From: Phragmites australis
Lineage: Eukaryota; Streptophyta; Magnoliopsida; Poales; Poaceae
Direction of reading: 5' to 3'
DNA length: 64,000 nucleotides
NCBI RefSeq assembly: GCF_958298935.1
Contig: NC_084933.1
Span: 11,391,001 to 11,455,000 of the forward strand
Position numbers and translations under genes: made by a program. Shown here one piece after another: positions 45,400 through 57,800 of the stretch. Position 1 is the first letter of the stretch. Each line of letters starts with the position of its first letter. The notes beneath the pieces are model-generated. The model made no database searches, was not told the DNA's origin, and saw nothing but the letters and a program-made list of their open reading frames with translations.

Positions 45400-46760
45400 T
45401 GAGTTGAAGAAAAGATTGGCCTCAGCTCTAGTGCTGATCATGCTAGATACTCAGAAGCCGTTCTCTGTGTATTTTGATGCGTCTCATCAAGGGTTAGGAT
45501 GTATGCTCGTGCAAGAAGGTCATGTGGTAGCATATGCATCCAGACAATTAAGAAAATATGATGAGAACTACCCAACACACGACTTAGAAATTAGCTAGAG
45601 TAGTGTATGTGCTTAAGATCTCGACACACTACCTGATAGGTCAAAGGTGTGAGATCTATTCAGACCATAAGAGCTTGAAGTATATCTTCATTCAACCAGA
45701 TCTTAATCTCAGACAACGCAGATGGTTAGAATTTATCAAGGACTACAATTTGGTAATCAACTACCACCCAGTAAAGGCAAATGTAGTAGTTGATGCTTTA
45801 AGTAGGAAATCTTAGATCAATGCTATAACTCCTTAAGAGATGAGTCCTAAACTATGCAAGGAATTTGAGAAGTTGAATTTGGGAATGGTGTGTAACACTG
45901 AGATAGTTGCAATGGGATCAGACTCAACGCTTGAACAAGATATAAGGAAGGGTCAGCTTGAGGATGAAAAAGATTTTAGAAATCAAGCAGCTTATCAAAA
46001 TTGGCAAACCCCTGGATTTCACTGAAGATGAGCAAGGTACAGTGTGGTACAAGCACATAATTTGTGCTCCAGACGTGAAGGCTATTCATGATACAATTTT
46101 AAAGAAAGCCTATGATTTAGCATATTCCAATCACCTAGGGAGTACCAAGATGTATCGAGATCTTAAAGATCAGTATTGGTGGTATGGAATAAAACGCGCA
46201 GTTATAGAATACATGGCTTTGTATGATATTTGTCAGCGAGTCAAAGCCGAGCATTAGAGACTAGCAACACTATTACAACCGATCAGAGGTCTACGCAGAT
46301 CAGAGGAGACTTCGTGTATCTCAAGGTGTCGCCGATCAGAGGTCTACGCAGATTCAAGGTTCAAAGACAAGTTTTCACGTCATTTTATTAGTACATACAA
46401 GATTATGGAAAGACGAGGTGAAGTAGCTTACCAACTTGAGTTACCACCTCAACTCTCAGGAGTACATGACGTTTTCAATGTGTCATAGTTGAAAAAGTGT
46501 CCGAGAGTTCCCAAAGAGTAGCTACCAGTAGAAGAACTAGATGTGGGAGAAGATCTCTCTTACTCAGAATATCCGACCAAGATTCTTGAGATGTTAGAAC
46601 GGGTTACTCGGAACAGGCGAGTCCATATGCGCAAAGTACAATGGAAGCATCACTCCGAAGAGGAAGCAATCTGGAAAAGAGAAGATGATCTAAAGACAGA
46701 GTTTTCTAATCTCTTCTCTGATCCTTCCGAATCTCCAATTAAAGGTCGTGGCCACGATCC
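45400..46760 (+). pseudogene. Chromovirus pol remnant: RNase H, integrase zinc region, chromodomain-like tail
   Basis: RNase H pieces include [46 protein letters not shown] and [14 protein letters not shown] (45450-45770). The integrase N-terminal region shows HLGSTKMYRDLKDQYWWYG and CQRV (46130-46245). The integrase core is deleted. The C-terminus has EYPTKILEMLERVTRNRRV, MRKVQWKHHSEEEAIW and EREDDL-like KREDDLKTE (46570-46710), the layout of the chromovirus chromodomain end. Stops near 45597, 45813 and 46255 break it. It is not functional. Confidence 0.75.
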
Positions 46761-46799
46761 CCGCCCGCCTCTTAATCACGAGTCTCCCGCCGTTTCCCC

Positions 46800-48264
46800 C
46801 TCCTTTACCCCTCTCTAATGCGGAAACTGCCACATTTATCTCCATTAAGGGCACCGACCAATACCTTCAAATCCCAACCACTTTGTTTCCCCTCTTGCGT
46901 ATTTAAGCCATCCATCATCTTCTTGGCGACGTTCCGCACATATTCCACCCGCTCCCACCTCACTTCCCGCTCGGATTCATCATCGGTGCCGCGTTCTTCT
47001 TCAACGCCGATGAGCTCTGCCACCGCGCCGTTTCTTCGTGTCTGAGCAGCCATTGATCCCTTTTCTCCCATCTTTGGTGTCACAGGGTCGCCGGAAGCTC
47101 GTCCCGCCATGCCTCGGTCCTTCACCGCTGCACCGAGCTCGAGCTCCACCCGACCACCCCTTTCCGTCGCCGACCTCCCTCGACTCTTCTCCATCGACGT
47201 GAAGCCCATGGTAATGATCCCCACGCACTCCTCTCTCTTTTGCGCCTTGTCCCGTCAAAATCCGTGGTCGGTAGCGCATTTTCGCGCACTCCGGCGATGC
47301 ACCGGCGACCCCGTTGTCGACCGGCCACTACCCTTGTGCGCGCCACCGGTCCAAGCCCCCTTTGCCCCTAGCCGTCTGACCGAGATCCAATGGCCGAGAT
47401 TGCATACCCCTTCATCGATTCATAATCGGTCCACCGTAGACCCATGTACCGGCCTTCAGGCCGTGGTCCTTGAGCCCATGAACCTTTTCCACACATTTTT
47501 TTCAATTGGAAAACAATCCTGTTTTGATTTATGATGTCATAAATAAGATTTTCAGTATAAAAACAAATCAGTTTATTCCCGGAAAATAAGTAAAATTTGC
47601 AGAAAAGCCCCTAAAACTTCAAAAGCTCATAACTTTTTGCTCGTAACTCCGATTTGGGCTATTTTCACGCTCAAATTCTCAGAGTGTTGTGTAGAATCTT
47701 TTTATAGGGTTTTTACCTAGTTTTAGTACTGTTTGGTATATTATTCTTAGTAGTTTCCCTTGTATGGTTTTCCGGTGTGTCGATTAGGTGGCGATCAATT
47801 CGAGAATCTGCAAGATCAAGCCTTTAAAGGCACCGAACAACCCTCAACAGAAATAAAGTGTCCTTGAATATCTTGCTCCTATATTAGGATGTATATGTTA
47901 GCTGTTTATCCTTCATTGCATGCTTGTCTAAATTGGAAACCGATGTTTGGGTTTACTAGCTGTTCAGAAGCCAGTAATGAAGCTGCACCCTATGATGGAG
48001 ACGACTTTAACCCGAAGCTCCTTTTCTAGGCTAGTGTTCCCCTGGTTGATTCCTGTAGAAGATGGAAAACCCTCTGGCACTGGAGTTTATCTTTTTCGCT
48101 ATGTTTTTCTTCTAGACCCTCGTGTCCTTTTGTAATAAGTTATGCGATATTTGTAATAATATGACACTGTGATGATATACTGATGTTGTAACGCATGTAT
48201 GAAACTTGATCCTAACATACATACTGTTGTACCTGGTTTTATTCCTTTAAAATCGGGTGTTACA
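46800..48264 (+). repeat. 3' LTR remnant of a chromovirus
   Basis: Shares the GC-rich leader style (46890-47460), the GGTATATTATTCTTAGTAGTTT block (47735-47757; matching about 43517-43540 in the 5' LTR) and the terminal GGGTGTTACA. Its start with TGTAA is missing. Open frames in the GC-rich leader (for example 47109-47534) are chance frames. Confidence 0.55.
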
Positions 48265-50966
48265 GTTATTATCCCCAGGGAGGCTCGAACCAGTCTAAAA
48301 ACCCCTGTTTGTTCCCTTTGTGATTCGTCTACTCAAAGCATCCCAAAATTCTTCAACAAGTTTGTTAGATCGACGATTTACCGATTGTCGACAGTTGGCA
48401 TCGTCCATGGGGATCATGACAATAGGCATTAAAGAGTATCGATGTCACCCAAGCCTTCATCGAGAACCGGCTTTTCGGATGAGGGGTTCTATGACAACTT
48501 TACCCCTCTTCCTGGCAAGCTGGTGATCAATCGGGTGAATTTTGACGATGAATTTTCTAGCGATGATTCAAGCGAAGGTAAGTCGATTTATAGATCCATG
48601 TGCCAAGGATTACAACATCGAGTTCAAACCACTTGGCTGTGAAGACAGCCGTGAATGCTCTATTCACCACAAGCTGGGATCCTCCCCCGCAGTTTCCAAC
48701 AACACGAATTGTTGAGATACCTACGCGGAGCAATCTTATGACAAACCCATAATGGATCTGGATTCTTCTATTGGAGATTACCCTCGAGAAGTCTTCGCCA
48801 TTGGAGACGGGGATGACGGTCTAAGCTCATGATGATGATCCCCTTGTCATGGTCTTTCACGACTTGGAAGCTGGATATTCTGGGCGCTTCCCGATAGCGT
48901 CCGGGGGCTTCAAGTTTTTTTGTCTCCATTGGTACCTTTACCAAGAAAGGACTCCAGGGCTGATACGATCAGTAGAACCCTCCAGACCTACTACGACTAA
49001 GACACCTGACAACGAACCCTCCAAACCGGGAACTTAGTTCTACAACATGTTCAGAACAAACGTAAGGCAACAAGCTATCCTCAAAGTGGGAGGGTCTCTA
49101 CACAGTGGTTGAGTCTACTCACACGAGATCCCTTAGCAATGGAGGATGAATGAGTCTTCAATAATTCTTGGAACATCAATCAACTCCAGAAGATTTATGT
49201 GTAAGTACTAAGAGTAAGTTTACACTAGTAAAGGTTCATATTTCCCAGAAGGTCACTTGAATCTCTTTGTGTTATTTTTTGTCTTCCCTAAACTAAATAT
49301 CTAGCACCCGTAAGATGGGTACACTAACAGTAAACCGCAATCCGGGTACCTTTACCTCTCAAGCGCACCCAAATAAACCCGAACAAGGTCACACAGGAAC
49401 CAACAACTTCTATGACCAGAGGGGAAGTATGAGCATTTGATTCTTCTCTTACCCTAGTCGGCTATTTCATAATGGCTAGTCAATAGTTTTTATCTTATTA
49501 TCTTTGACTATCTATGTGAGTTTTTTTATATAACCAGTCGGGTTGGATGAATACAGTATACCAAGAGCTAACAACACCATATTGTGTGTGCGCCAAAGCG
49601 ACTTTCTTCGCTTGGGGACGATGTTCTAAGTTACGACCTCGCAGGATGTGATAAAGTTTCCTTATTGCGTCCTTGAGTGCCCAGGGGTTACGATGGCTCC
49701 CACTCAAGTCGGACCTAGGGTTGACCCGATTAAGCCCCCCAATTAGTGACGAAGTCATCCTACTCTAGCCAGAGGAGCAAACAAGTAACACTAAGTATGT
49801 TAAGTTATCTTTATCTCCTCAGTATCGAGTTCCTAAGAAGTCCCATAGATTTCATTTATAATCTTTTTTGTTTTTTACTAACAAAAGAATAAGTTTCTAT
49901 TCCCAAGCACATGTTATAGAAGAAAGCCTAAGCGGAATCGGCGATTCTTCGACTAGCCACCACGGCTATTTGGAGTACTACTCGGAGCAATGACCTTCTG
50001 TGCCGGGGTTCCATCACATTTTCTGTTTGGGATCTCTTCCGGTGCACACGAGGGTTGTTTGTATGAAATACCAGGAGAGCCGGTGCAATACACTGACAAA
50101 TACGCTCAGTTCCCAAACGTCATCATGACCTTTTGCCAGAAAAGGAGGAAATAATCTTTTCACCAGTATGTAAAAAATTCTGCTAAAATAGTTCAACTTT
50201 TGAGCCTAGCCAGCGATGAGTCTCATCTCCCTCATACCTTTGCAAGGATGGGATGATATTTTTGGGCCAATCAGAAAACCTACTTGGATGAAACACCTTC
50301 TCAAGTACTCGCTTGAGAACTCAGAGGTGTTCGGAATCCCGAGTAGGTAATCTAAGAACCTAGAAAATCCGATTAGACATTTCATCCTAATCGGAAACCC
50401 GAGTCTCACTCTATGACACGGTCAAACAAAATGCTTATCTTTGATGGCTATGTATTTGAACCGTCGAAGCCTCATTTCACGTACTGATGGGAGGCTTAAC
50501 AATAAATAACGGATAGTTACCATATCCGGATACCCCTATGATTTCACATAATTCTTAGGACATATCTTTATCTCTGAAAAAGGGACCCCTAGAAGAAAGG
50601 AAATCAGCCGTATATACCCAAGACGTCCCGTAACCGGGAAGATTTATCTCCAAGAATAGGAATGAGGAGTCCAGAGGATGTACGAGCGTATAAGGAGCCA
50701 AGGGGCCATGCAAAGGACAAGCCCAAACAAGTCGAGACAAGTGAGACAAGCCACCAGAAGCCAAGAAGGAAGTCGCTGACTAGATTTAGATCCATCTAGG
50801 ATAGCCACACCCGTAACAGACTCAGATCAATATAAGACAAACATGACGTAAGGTTATTATCCTCAAGGAAGCCCAAACCTATCTAAAAACTCATGTGTGT
50901 TCCCCTTGTGATTAGTCTACTCAAAGCATCTCCTAATTCTTCGACAAGTCCGTTAGATCGGCGATT

Positions 50967-52009
50967 CTTAGCTTCCAGGTCGGGTTGCCCATGCCCGGGG
51001 AGCTTCGCAAGTTTGTGACGACTGTCACTATGGTTATGACTATTCAAAAAGAAGAGAAAATAAAAAATGAGAAGGTTCATGAGACTTACCGATAATGTCC
51101 TTTCTTGAGCATTAACCCCCAACTCCACGATGGTTACTAGGATGTCCAAGCGACTAGAGGCGGGGATTGCATCAAACAGGAGTCTGGTCCTCTTGTTAGC
51201 CATCTCCAATGAAAGCACTGCGAGAAGAAACAAGCAATAATAAATTGTGAGGACTAAGCCCGCAGCTTCTCACCATCTCTAGTCGGGTCCATCTCAGCCT
51301 GGAATTGGCAAGCGCTGGTGATCCTTGACTTTAAAGGACTTAGGCAACACTTGATGAAATCCCTAGTGACGTCATACGCAATCAACTTCTTCTCCTTCAA
51401 ATGTTGGATGCCTTTAATAAGACTCTAGTGGAGGGTGGTCATCATTGGCTCTTCCGTCCAAGCGGACCTCAGCAGCAGGGAAAGACCCCAGTAAGGATGC
51501 CCTAGCGGTCCGGCTTGGTAGTAGAACCACTTCTTGTGCCAACCCGACCAGGAGATCTTGGCAGCGAAATCAATATACTCCGTCGTCTTTCCCTCCCAAA
51601 GCCAAAATCCGGCGCCGCCGTGACCTTGCCCTAGAACCCCTTCAATAGGTAAAAATACCTGAAGATGTCAAGGGACGGGCGAAGACACTCATCATGATGA
51701 TGGGGTTAGGTTGAGGTGAATGAGTTCCAGGCCATAGAAACTAAGCACCTCAAGAAGAAAACTGGAAGGGGGGAAGTGAAAACCGCAACGTAAGAAATCG
51801 AGAAAAATCACCTTCCAGGCAGTGTCCAAGCTCGGGATTGTCTGCCCCGCCACCGGCACGCAAGCGATTAGGGCCTAAGAAGGAACCACCTCATCATGAT
51901 CTGCCTTGTCCAATGCCTCCTCCATGATCTCAAACTCCTTCCAGGTCGGGAGCACGCTCGCCATCTTGTCGGCTGTGGAGCTCTCCTTCTTGATCTTCTT
52001 TCGGCCCAT
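50967..52009 (-). pseudogene. Antisense gypsy-family gene, second copy, truncated
   Basis: ATG at 52009 opens MGRKKIKKESS, matching the first copy's MGHKKTERVESS. Downstream pieces are EYIDFAAKISWSGWHKKWFY (about 51575-51515) and LIAYDVTRDFIKCCLSPLK. A segment ending at a GGTAAGTC donor near 51101 matches the first copy's exon at 29906-29775. The frame is broken by stops and frameshifts. It ends where the middle LTR abuts (50966), so the C-terminal exons are lost. Conservation of the same segments and of a donor site in two diverged copies supports a real protein in the parent element. Confidence 0.6.
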
Positions 52010-52137
52010 GGCGCTGCAGGAGTTAGAGGAGGAGGGTTTTGGGGGTTTTTTGGAGGCAAAGATGCGAGAGGCACGAAGAGATGATAGAAAGTAGATGGTG
52101 ACGATGGGGTGAAAATTGAAGTGGGCTCCCCCTTTGC

Positions 52138-52144
52138 CTTTATA
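52138..52144 (-). promoter_or_regulatory. TATA box for the antisense gene
   Basis: On the minus strand CCTGTATAAAGGCAAAGG lies about 130 bp upstream of the ATG at 52009. In the first copy the aligned position (about 30886-30896) reads TTTCTAAAGC, a decayed version. The position is normal for a plant TATA box plus leader. Confidence 0.5.
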
Positions 52145-52673
52145 CAGGATGACAGCTCTCAGAGATGGCTTTTTGACTGACGCCATGGCATGACTCGAGG
52201 CCATGATATCCTACTTTACCGTCACATCGCATTTAATGTCCAATGCATGCGGGAGCAATTGGAGCGGTAACCCAAGGAACTCGGTGCATCACGCTGCCAT
52301 GCGTGCATGTTTTCCTACCATAATCATGATCTCCTGTCAGGTAAAAGATTGTCACCACTACCCGAAATCTTTGCTGTGACGGTCCAACTTTCGAAGCCAA
52401 CCAGTGACAAGTCGTCTCCCTCATACTTTTGCAAGGACGAGATGATATTTTTGAGCTGATCAGAAAACCTACTCAGATGGAACACTTTCTAGAGAACTCG
52501 CTTGAGAACTCAGAGGTGTTCAGAACCCTGAATAGATGATCCGAGAACCCAGAAAATCCGGTTAGACGTATCATCCTAATCGGGAACTCGAGACTTACTT
52601 GATGACACGGTCGGATAAAATTCTTATCTTTGCTGACCAAATAGTTAACCTGTTGAAACCTCATTTCATGTAC

Positions 52674-53177
52674 TGTGGGGGTTTGATGATGACTAATGGA
52701 TAACTACCATATCTAAGCACCCAAGGATTACCCGTAATTCTTGGGGTATATCTTTATCTTCGGAAGGAGATCCCCGGATGAAAGAAAACTACCCATAGGT
52801 ACCCATGGTATCTCGTAAATATGAAAGTTTATCTCCAAAAATATGAAAAAAGACTCCAGAGGACGTACGACGTCCCCTATATATAGAGCCTGAGAACCCT
52901 ACGGAGGACAAGTTATAGGACATGAGCCAACAAGCAACATAAGACTATAAGTCATTAGAAGCCATTTGACTAGGTTAGATCTATCTAGACTAGCCACGCA
53001 CCACCTTGTAATAGACTCAGATCAATACAAGAAAAATAAGATGTAGGGTTATTATCCTAAGGGAGATCTGAACCTGTCTAAAAACTCCTCTATGTGTTCC
53101 TTTGATTTGTCTACTCGAGACATCCCCTATCTACATTCTATAAATTCGTAATATCGGCGATCCACCAATTTTCGACA
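52674..53177 (+). repeat. Terminal LTR of the gypsy array
   Basis: Starts TGTGGGGGTTTGATGATGAC and ends CACCAATTTTCGACA. It abuts the plant-mobile-domain pseudogene directly. Confidence 0.75.
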
Positions 53178-53189
53178 AGTGGGTAGCTG

Positions 53190-53905
53190 GAAAAGATGAC
53201 GCCTGAATCCGCCTTCGTAAAGGCCTCGCATAGACCCATGTAGGTCTCTGCTAGCACATCGAAAGGCCAACTGTACTGGGGACATATCCCAGTCTGACAT
53301 CGACTATCTTCATGGCATACGAGACCAAGCTCTTGGAGACCGAGTTATTGTGGGTGGCGGTGAATATGATCCACCGAATAGCCACAACAAGTAGGCCTCC
53401 AAGTGCCTAAAAACAACATCATCGCTCGTCTCGGAGTGGATGTAATCCGCCTATCAGTTAGAAAATAAAAAAACATTAAGCACGTAGAGGCGGAACATTA
53501 AGCACGTGAAGGAACGTTAGATAAGTAACGTACCACGAACTGGAGTAGGAACCTCTTGATAAGTCTGTATGTCTTGTTCCCAGGTATTATCTTGTACGGA
53601 GGGGGGCACCGTCCCTCTGGACAAGGACACCAAACCGTGTTAGGATGTCATCACGCCAGGAGGGACCTATGTCCCTTGCACCCACCGTTTGGCCCATGCA
53701 AGGTAGACCAAGCAGGAGCAAGACGTCCTCAAGTGTAGACGTCATCTCTCCTCACGGGAGATGGAACGTGTACGTTTCCAGCCTCCACCTATCCACCAGC
53801 ACAGCAAACAAGGCTTGGTTGAAATTGAATCATTGCATAGACTCTACTCGCCCGAGCCTCGTGATCGCCTCGACAAGCCTAAAGAGCGAGAGAAGCCTCA
53901 GCCCC
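53190..53905 (-). pseudogene. Plant mobile domain (PMD, aminotransferase-like) pseudogene, cut by an LTR
   Basis: Minus-strand pieces in order are RLVEAITRLGRVES, ALFAVLVDRWRLETYTFHLP, GEMTSTLEDVLLLLGLP, GPSWRDDILTRFG, then FRHLEAYLLWLFG and SVSKSLVSYAMKIVDVRLG. This is the order of the PMD found in MAIL1/MAIN-type proteins and in many plant transposons (LVDRWR.ET.TFHLP.GEMT.TL.DV..LLGLP). Stops interrupt it (one after SMQ at about 53838, one in THFHLP-stop-GEMT) and frameshifts are needed between pieces. The coding sequence ends within 15 bp of the gypsy LTR end at 53177, so the remainder was probably separated by that insertion. It is not functional here. Confidence 0.7.
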
Positions 53906-54359
53906 GTGCAACATGCAAACAAAACATAATGTAAGTCAAAGTACCTCACAAACACCAGAAGCACGTGAAGGGAATGAATTGCAAAGCTGAAGATCCAACG
54001 CTCACCCAACCTCATGATGTTTAACCTATGTTCACAACTATATCTGATGGCTAATCTAATTAGTTTGTGAATTTTTTTATAATATTTACCTTTAAAACTG
54101 AAAGATTCTGGCAGGGCTTCAACGCTCCTCTCCTCTCTCTTTGAGCGCACTTGCGAAAGTAACAAATGAGAATAGTACCCCATGGGGAGGCCGGTCGTGC
54201 AGCTTTATAGCATGTTGCCCTTTCAACTGGCGACAAGTCGATGACACTTGTCGACTATTAGAAGGTCATTGACATGACCTGTCTACCGTCAATGGATAAC
54301 AGATCTCTATATTTGTAATTCTTCGAAAAAACATGCATATTTATAATTTTTATTTAAAA

Positions 54360-54361
<2 letters not shown>

Positions 54362-54401
<40 letters not shown>
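54362..54401. repeat. (TA)n microsatellite
   Basis: About 19-20 perfect TA units, about 420 bp upstream of the SEC63 start codon. Such tracts are common and variable in grass promoters. Confidence 0.95.
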
Positions 54402-54403
<2 letters not shown>

Positions 54404-54818
54404 CTGGGTCAGCGGAGGCTGACGGCTGAATATAACTTCCCCTCTTGCTCCGTGGCGAAGTAAAAGAAAAAGGCCGAAAAAGAAACTATTGTACATGCCC
54501 TTAGGCCCATTAGCTAGAAGGCCGAAAGGCCAAGGAACGGGCCGTCAAAACCACTTGGCTTCCTCTGCTCGGACAACTGCCGTCCCCCGCCCGGTTCCGT
54601 GTCGTGGTGCGAGCCCACTGCCCCGCACGACACTCAAAACCTATCTCTACTCCAACGCTCCCTCCCCGCCTCCCCGATCTCGCCCCGCCGCGCGCCGGCG
54701 CCCCTCAGATCCGCCTCCCCCTCCCTCCACCAGATCCGGTGAGCCAGCCAACCCTCCGTCGGCGGCCATCAAACCCCGGGGTTCCAGGTGAAAGGAGCGG
54801 AGCTAGGTCGCAGCAGCC
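54402..54818 (+). promoter_or_regulatory. Promoter and 5' leader of the SEC63/ERDJ2 gene
   Basis: Contains GGCCCAT at 54504-54510 (site II-type element, common in plant housekeeping genes), then a GC- and CT-rich leader up to the ATG. No clear TATA box is seen. The transcription start cannot be placed. Confidence 0.5.
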
Positions 54819-57800
54819 ATGGCTGCCGCGGAGGAGAACAGTTCGCTGTTCCTGATATTCATCCTCACCATGATCGCGCTGCCGCTGGTGCCCTACACGA
54901 TCATGCGCCTGTGCCGCGCCGCCTCGGAGAAGGCCAAGACTATCCACTGCCGCTGCTCGGGGTGCCACCGCTCGGGCAAGTACCGCAAGTCGATCTACAA
55001 GAGGGTGGGGACTGCCCCGGTTTTTTTTTCCCGTTGCTGTTTTTCTTGGCTTCACTTTAGTGTAGGTTGCTGGAGTTGCTGTGTGACTGTGTTCTGGTTT
55101 CTGTCTTGCAGATATCCAACTTCTCGACGTGCAGTAACCTGACCATTCTTCTGCTCTGGATCGTTATGATCTTCCTGGTTTACTATATCAAGCATGCTAG
55201 CCGCGAGGTACGTGAACCTAGAGCTGTCACAATTTTTGTCAAAACTTTTGGTGTGTCTATTTGGTTGATTCGCTTCTTCTCTGACGAATAGTAGATATTG
55301 TAGAGTTTGATGTTTTTAGCTACAATCCTACAACAGTCCAGGCTGGTACAGGAGTATGCTTAACCAAATTGATGGACCAGCCCAACCAAAACAGGTAGCT
55401 AGCTGCAAGACTCTGGTTCACACTCACGAGTAGGAGCAAAGGATTCGGTATCGGTTTCATTATGTCACCCTATGGGAGTAGCTACTACAACTTTCAGGAC
55501 TTCTTGTTCTCAGTTCTCAAACCCGCTTCAGGAAAAAGTGATCAGCTTGATGAACAGTAGATTTCCCAACTAGTTTGTTGTGACATACTAAAATTATAAT
55601 CATGTCCTAGTACTGATTTTATCTCCCTCTTTTTCCTCTGAAAATTCATTTAGTTCTCTCAGCTGCAAATGGTCAAAATAACCACATTATGTGGGCAATG
55701 TGTTATGAAGCTTTGTATTGTAGATTTTAGATCAGACACCTCTGCAATTTGGGCACAAGGGCGCACCGGATAGTATGTTGAGATTCTTACTATAGGCTTT
55801 GATTTCTGGTAGCTTTTTGCTACTTCAAGGTTTTCCGTGGCAATGGCTCTCTATATTTATGATATGTGCAATTTATGTGAACTAAAGATGTGATATCAGC
55901 ACGACCGTAAGCATGTGAACTCTGATGATATCCCCCCCCCCCCCCAAACTTCAGCATTACAATTTCCAATATTTAGTGCTATATGATTTTGGATTTTCTA
56001 GGTCCAAATTTTTGAGCCATACAACATTCTTGGACTGGAACCCGGGGCATCTGAATCTGATATCAAGAAATCGTACAGGAGGCTTTCTATTCAATACCAC
56101 CCTGATAAAAATCCTGATCCAGGTACTCCTTTGTAATCCTAATGCTGATCAATGAAGATAATATATTTTACTTTGCGAACTTTTATCTTATGTTTTGTTC
56201 TACACTTATCCAGAGGCCCATAAATACTTCGTTGAATTTATATCGAAGGCATATCAGGCATTAACTGATCCTGTATCTCGTGAGAACTATGAGAAATATG
56301 GTCATCCAGATGGGCGGCAGGTAATATGCACATCAGTTCTTTCTAATGCTGCACTGAAAACTAAAATTTGCCATGTAATATTTCATGAACGTCTGAAGCT
56401 AACATGAAAAGGCTGTTATCTATGATTCAGGGGTTGCAAATGGGCATTGCTTTGCCGAAGTTCTTACTGAATATTGATGGTGCCTCTGGAGGGATAATGC
56501 TTCTTGGAATAGTGGGATTTTGCATACTGTTGCCCTTGATGATAGCAGTTATCTATTTGTCAAGGTCATCAAAGTATACTGGAAATTATGTCATGCATCA
56601 AACTCTGTCCACTTATTACTACTTTATGAAGCCATCTCTAGCTCCCAGGTATGAACTTGCAAACACCTCATTTTAATAATCTTGTTTATGAATATTTAAT
56701 ATTTTATGTCGCCCTAGTACATCTTGTTCTTAAAATGAAAGTGCTTATTATCTGAGTTTTCAATTTGCACTGTGAGACTGGTATTCCCTTGAGCAATGGA
56801 CAATTTTGTAACGTCTGAAAGTCAAGATGTAATTTAGTATCAAGGATCGATTTATCATTTTTGGAGGCTTAGTATTTTTATATGATCAAATCAGAGACAT
56901 TTTCATTTTTGCTTTACTTCTGCTGGGCACATATAGTTGCACATTTCTTATTTTAACTTTTACATTACTGACTACTTGATTAAAAAAAGAAAGTTTTGCG
57001 CATACGGAACCACAGTGATTGATGAACCATTGCCAAATCTTTTGGATGATAAATTTAGAGTTGCAAAAACCCTATTAGAGTGATTATGAAACCTAGAGAG
57101 CTTACGGAAAGAAGGCTCTGTTCAACCAGCGTATGTATCTGTTGGACAAAATGGGTTTTCATTTTGCAACCCACTTCTGTTATGTGTTCTCCGTTTACTT
57201 GTTGGTCTTAGAAATCATGTCTCTTTCCCCCATATCTGAGCAATGGACTGGTACTATGTCACAGCAAAGTTATGGATGTCTTCATCAAGGCTGCAGAGTA
57301 TATGGAGATGCCGGTTCGACGCAGTGATGACGAACCCCTCCAGAAATTGTTTGTAGCTGTTAGAAGTGAATTAAATCTAGACTTAAAGAATATTAGGACA
57401 GAACAAGCGAAGTTCTGGAAGCAGCATCCATCACTAGTGAAGGTTGGTCTTTGGTTACTAAATCTACAAACTGATATCTGCAATATGACAGATTCGACAA
57501 GCTTAAAAGCCCTTTATTTTCTTTTGTAGATGGAACTCTTGATTCAGGCTCATCTGACTCGAGAGTCATTTGCTTTAACCCCAGCGCTACTAAAAGATTA
57601 CAGGCACATGCTTGAACTTGCACCTCGTCTTCTAGAAGAACTAGTTAAGGTACTTGCTTGAATGTCTATCTTTGAATTTCTGCCCTTAATTGTTGTTTTG
57701 TGCATGCTTGACCTTGTATGGTGTCTCCTCTCCCTGTTCTATCACAACTCATAGCGGACTCAAAACCCACAGTTCTGGAGTAGTAGTCTGTGCCAGGCTG

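Larger units (their letters stand above)
41527..48264 (+). mobile_element. Deleted chromovirus (Del/Tekay-like gypsy) element
   Basis: A long 5' LTR (41527-45161) is followed by a PBS-like GGTGTTATCAGAGCC, a short internal region with the end of pol and a chromodomain-like tail, then a 3' LTR remnant ending AAAATCGGGTGTTACA at 48264. Gag, protease and most of RT are missing. The flanks (CCTAA on the left, GTTAT on the right) do not match, so the two ends may come from different insertions joined by recombination. Confidence 0.7.
48265..53177 (+). mobile_element. Rearranged array of the antisense-gene gypsy family (LTR-internal-LTR-internal-LTR)
   Basis: Five parts in order: a 3' LTR piece (48266-48393), an internal region with PBS and leader then 3' internal sequence (48394-50484), a middle LTR (50485-50966), 3' internal sequence with the antisense gene (50967-52673) and a last LTR (52674-53177). 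The middle LTR lacks its final ~15 bp and joins directly to antisense-gene sequence, a breakpoint that normal transposition does not make. All parts are recognisably the same family as 9422-31979 but more diverged. Unequal or illegitimate recombination between two copies is the simplest explanation. Confidence 0.7.

Noticed and set aside
47109..47534. A 141-codon Pro/Arg-rich frame
   Set aside because: It lies in the GC-rich leader of a chromovirus LTR remnant, with competing open frames on the other strand.
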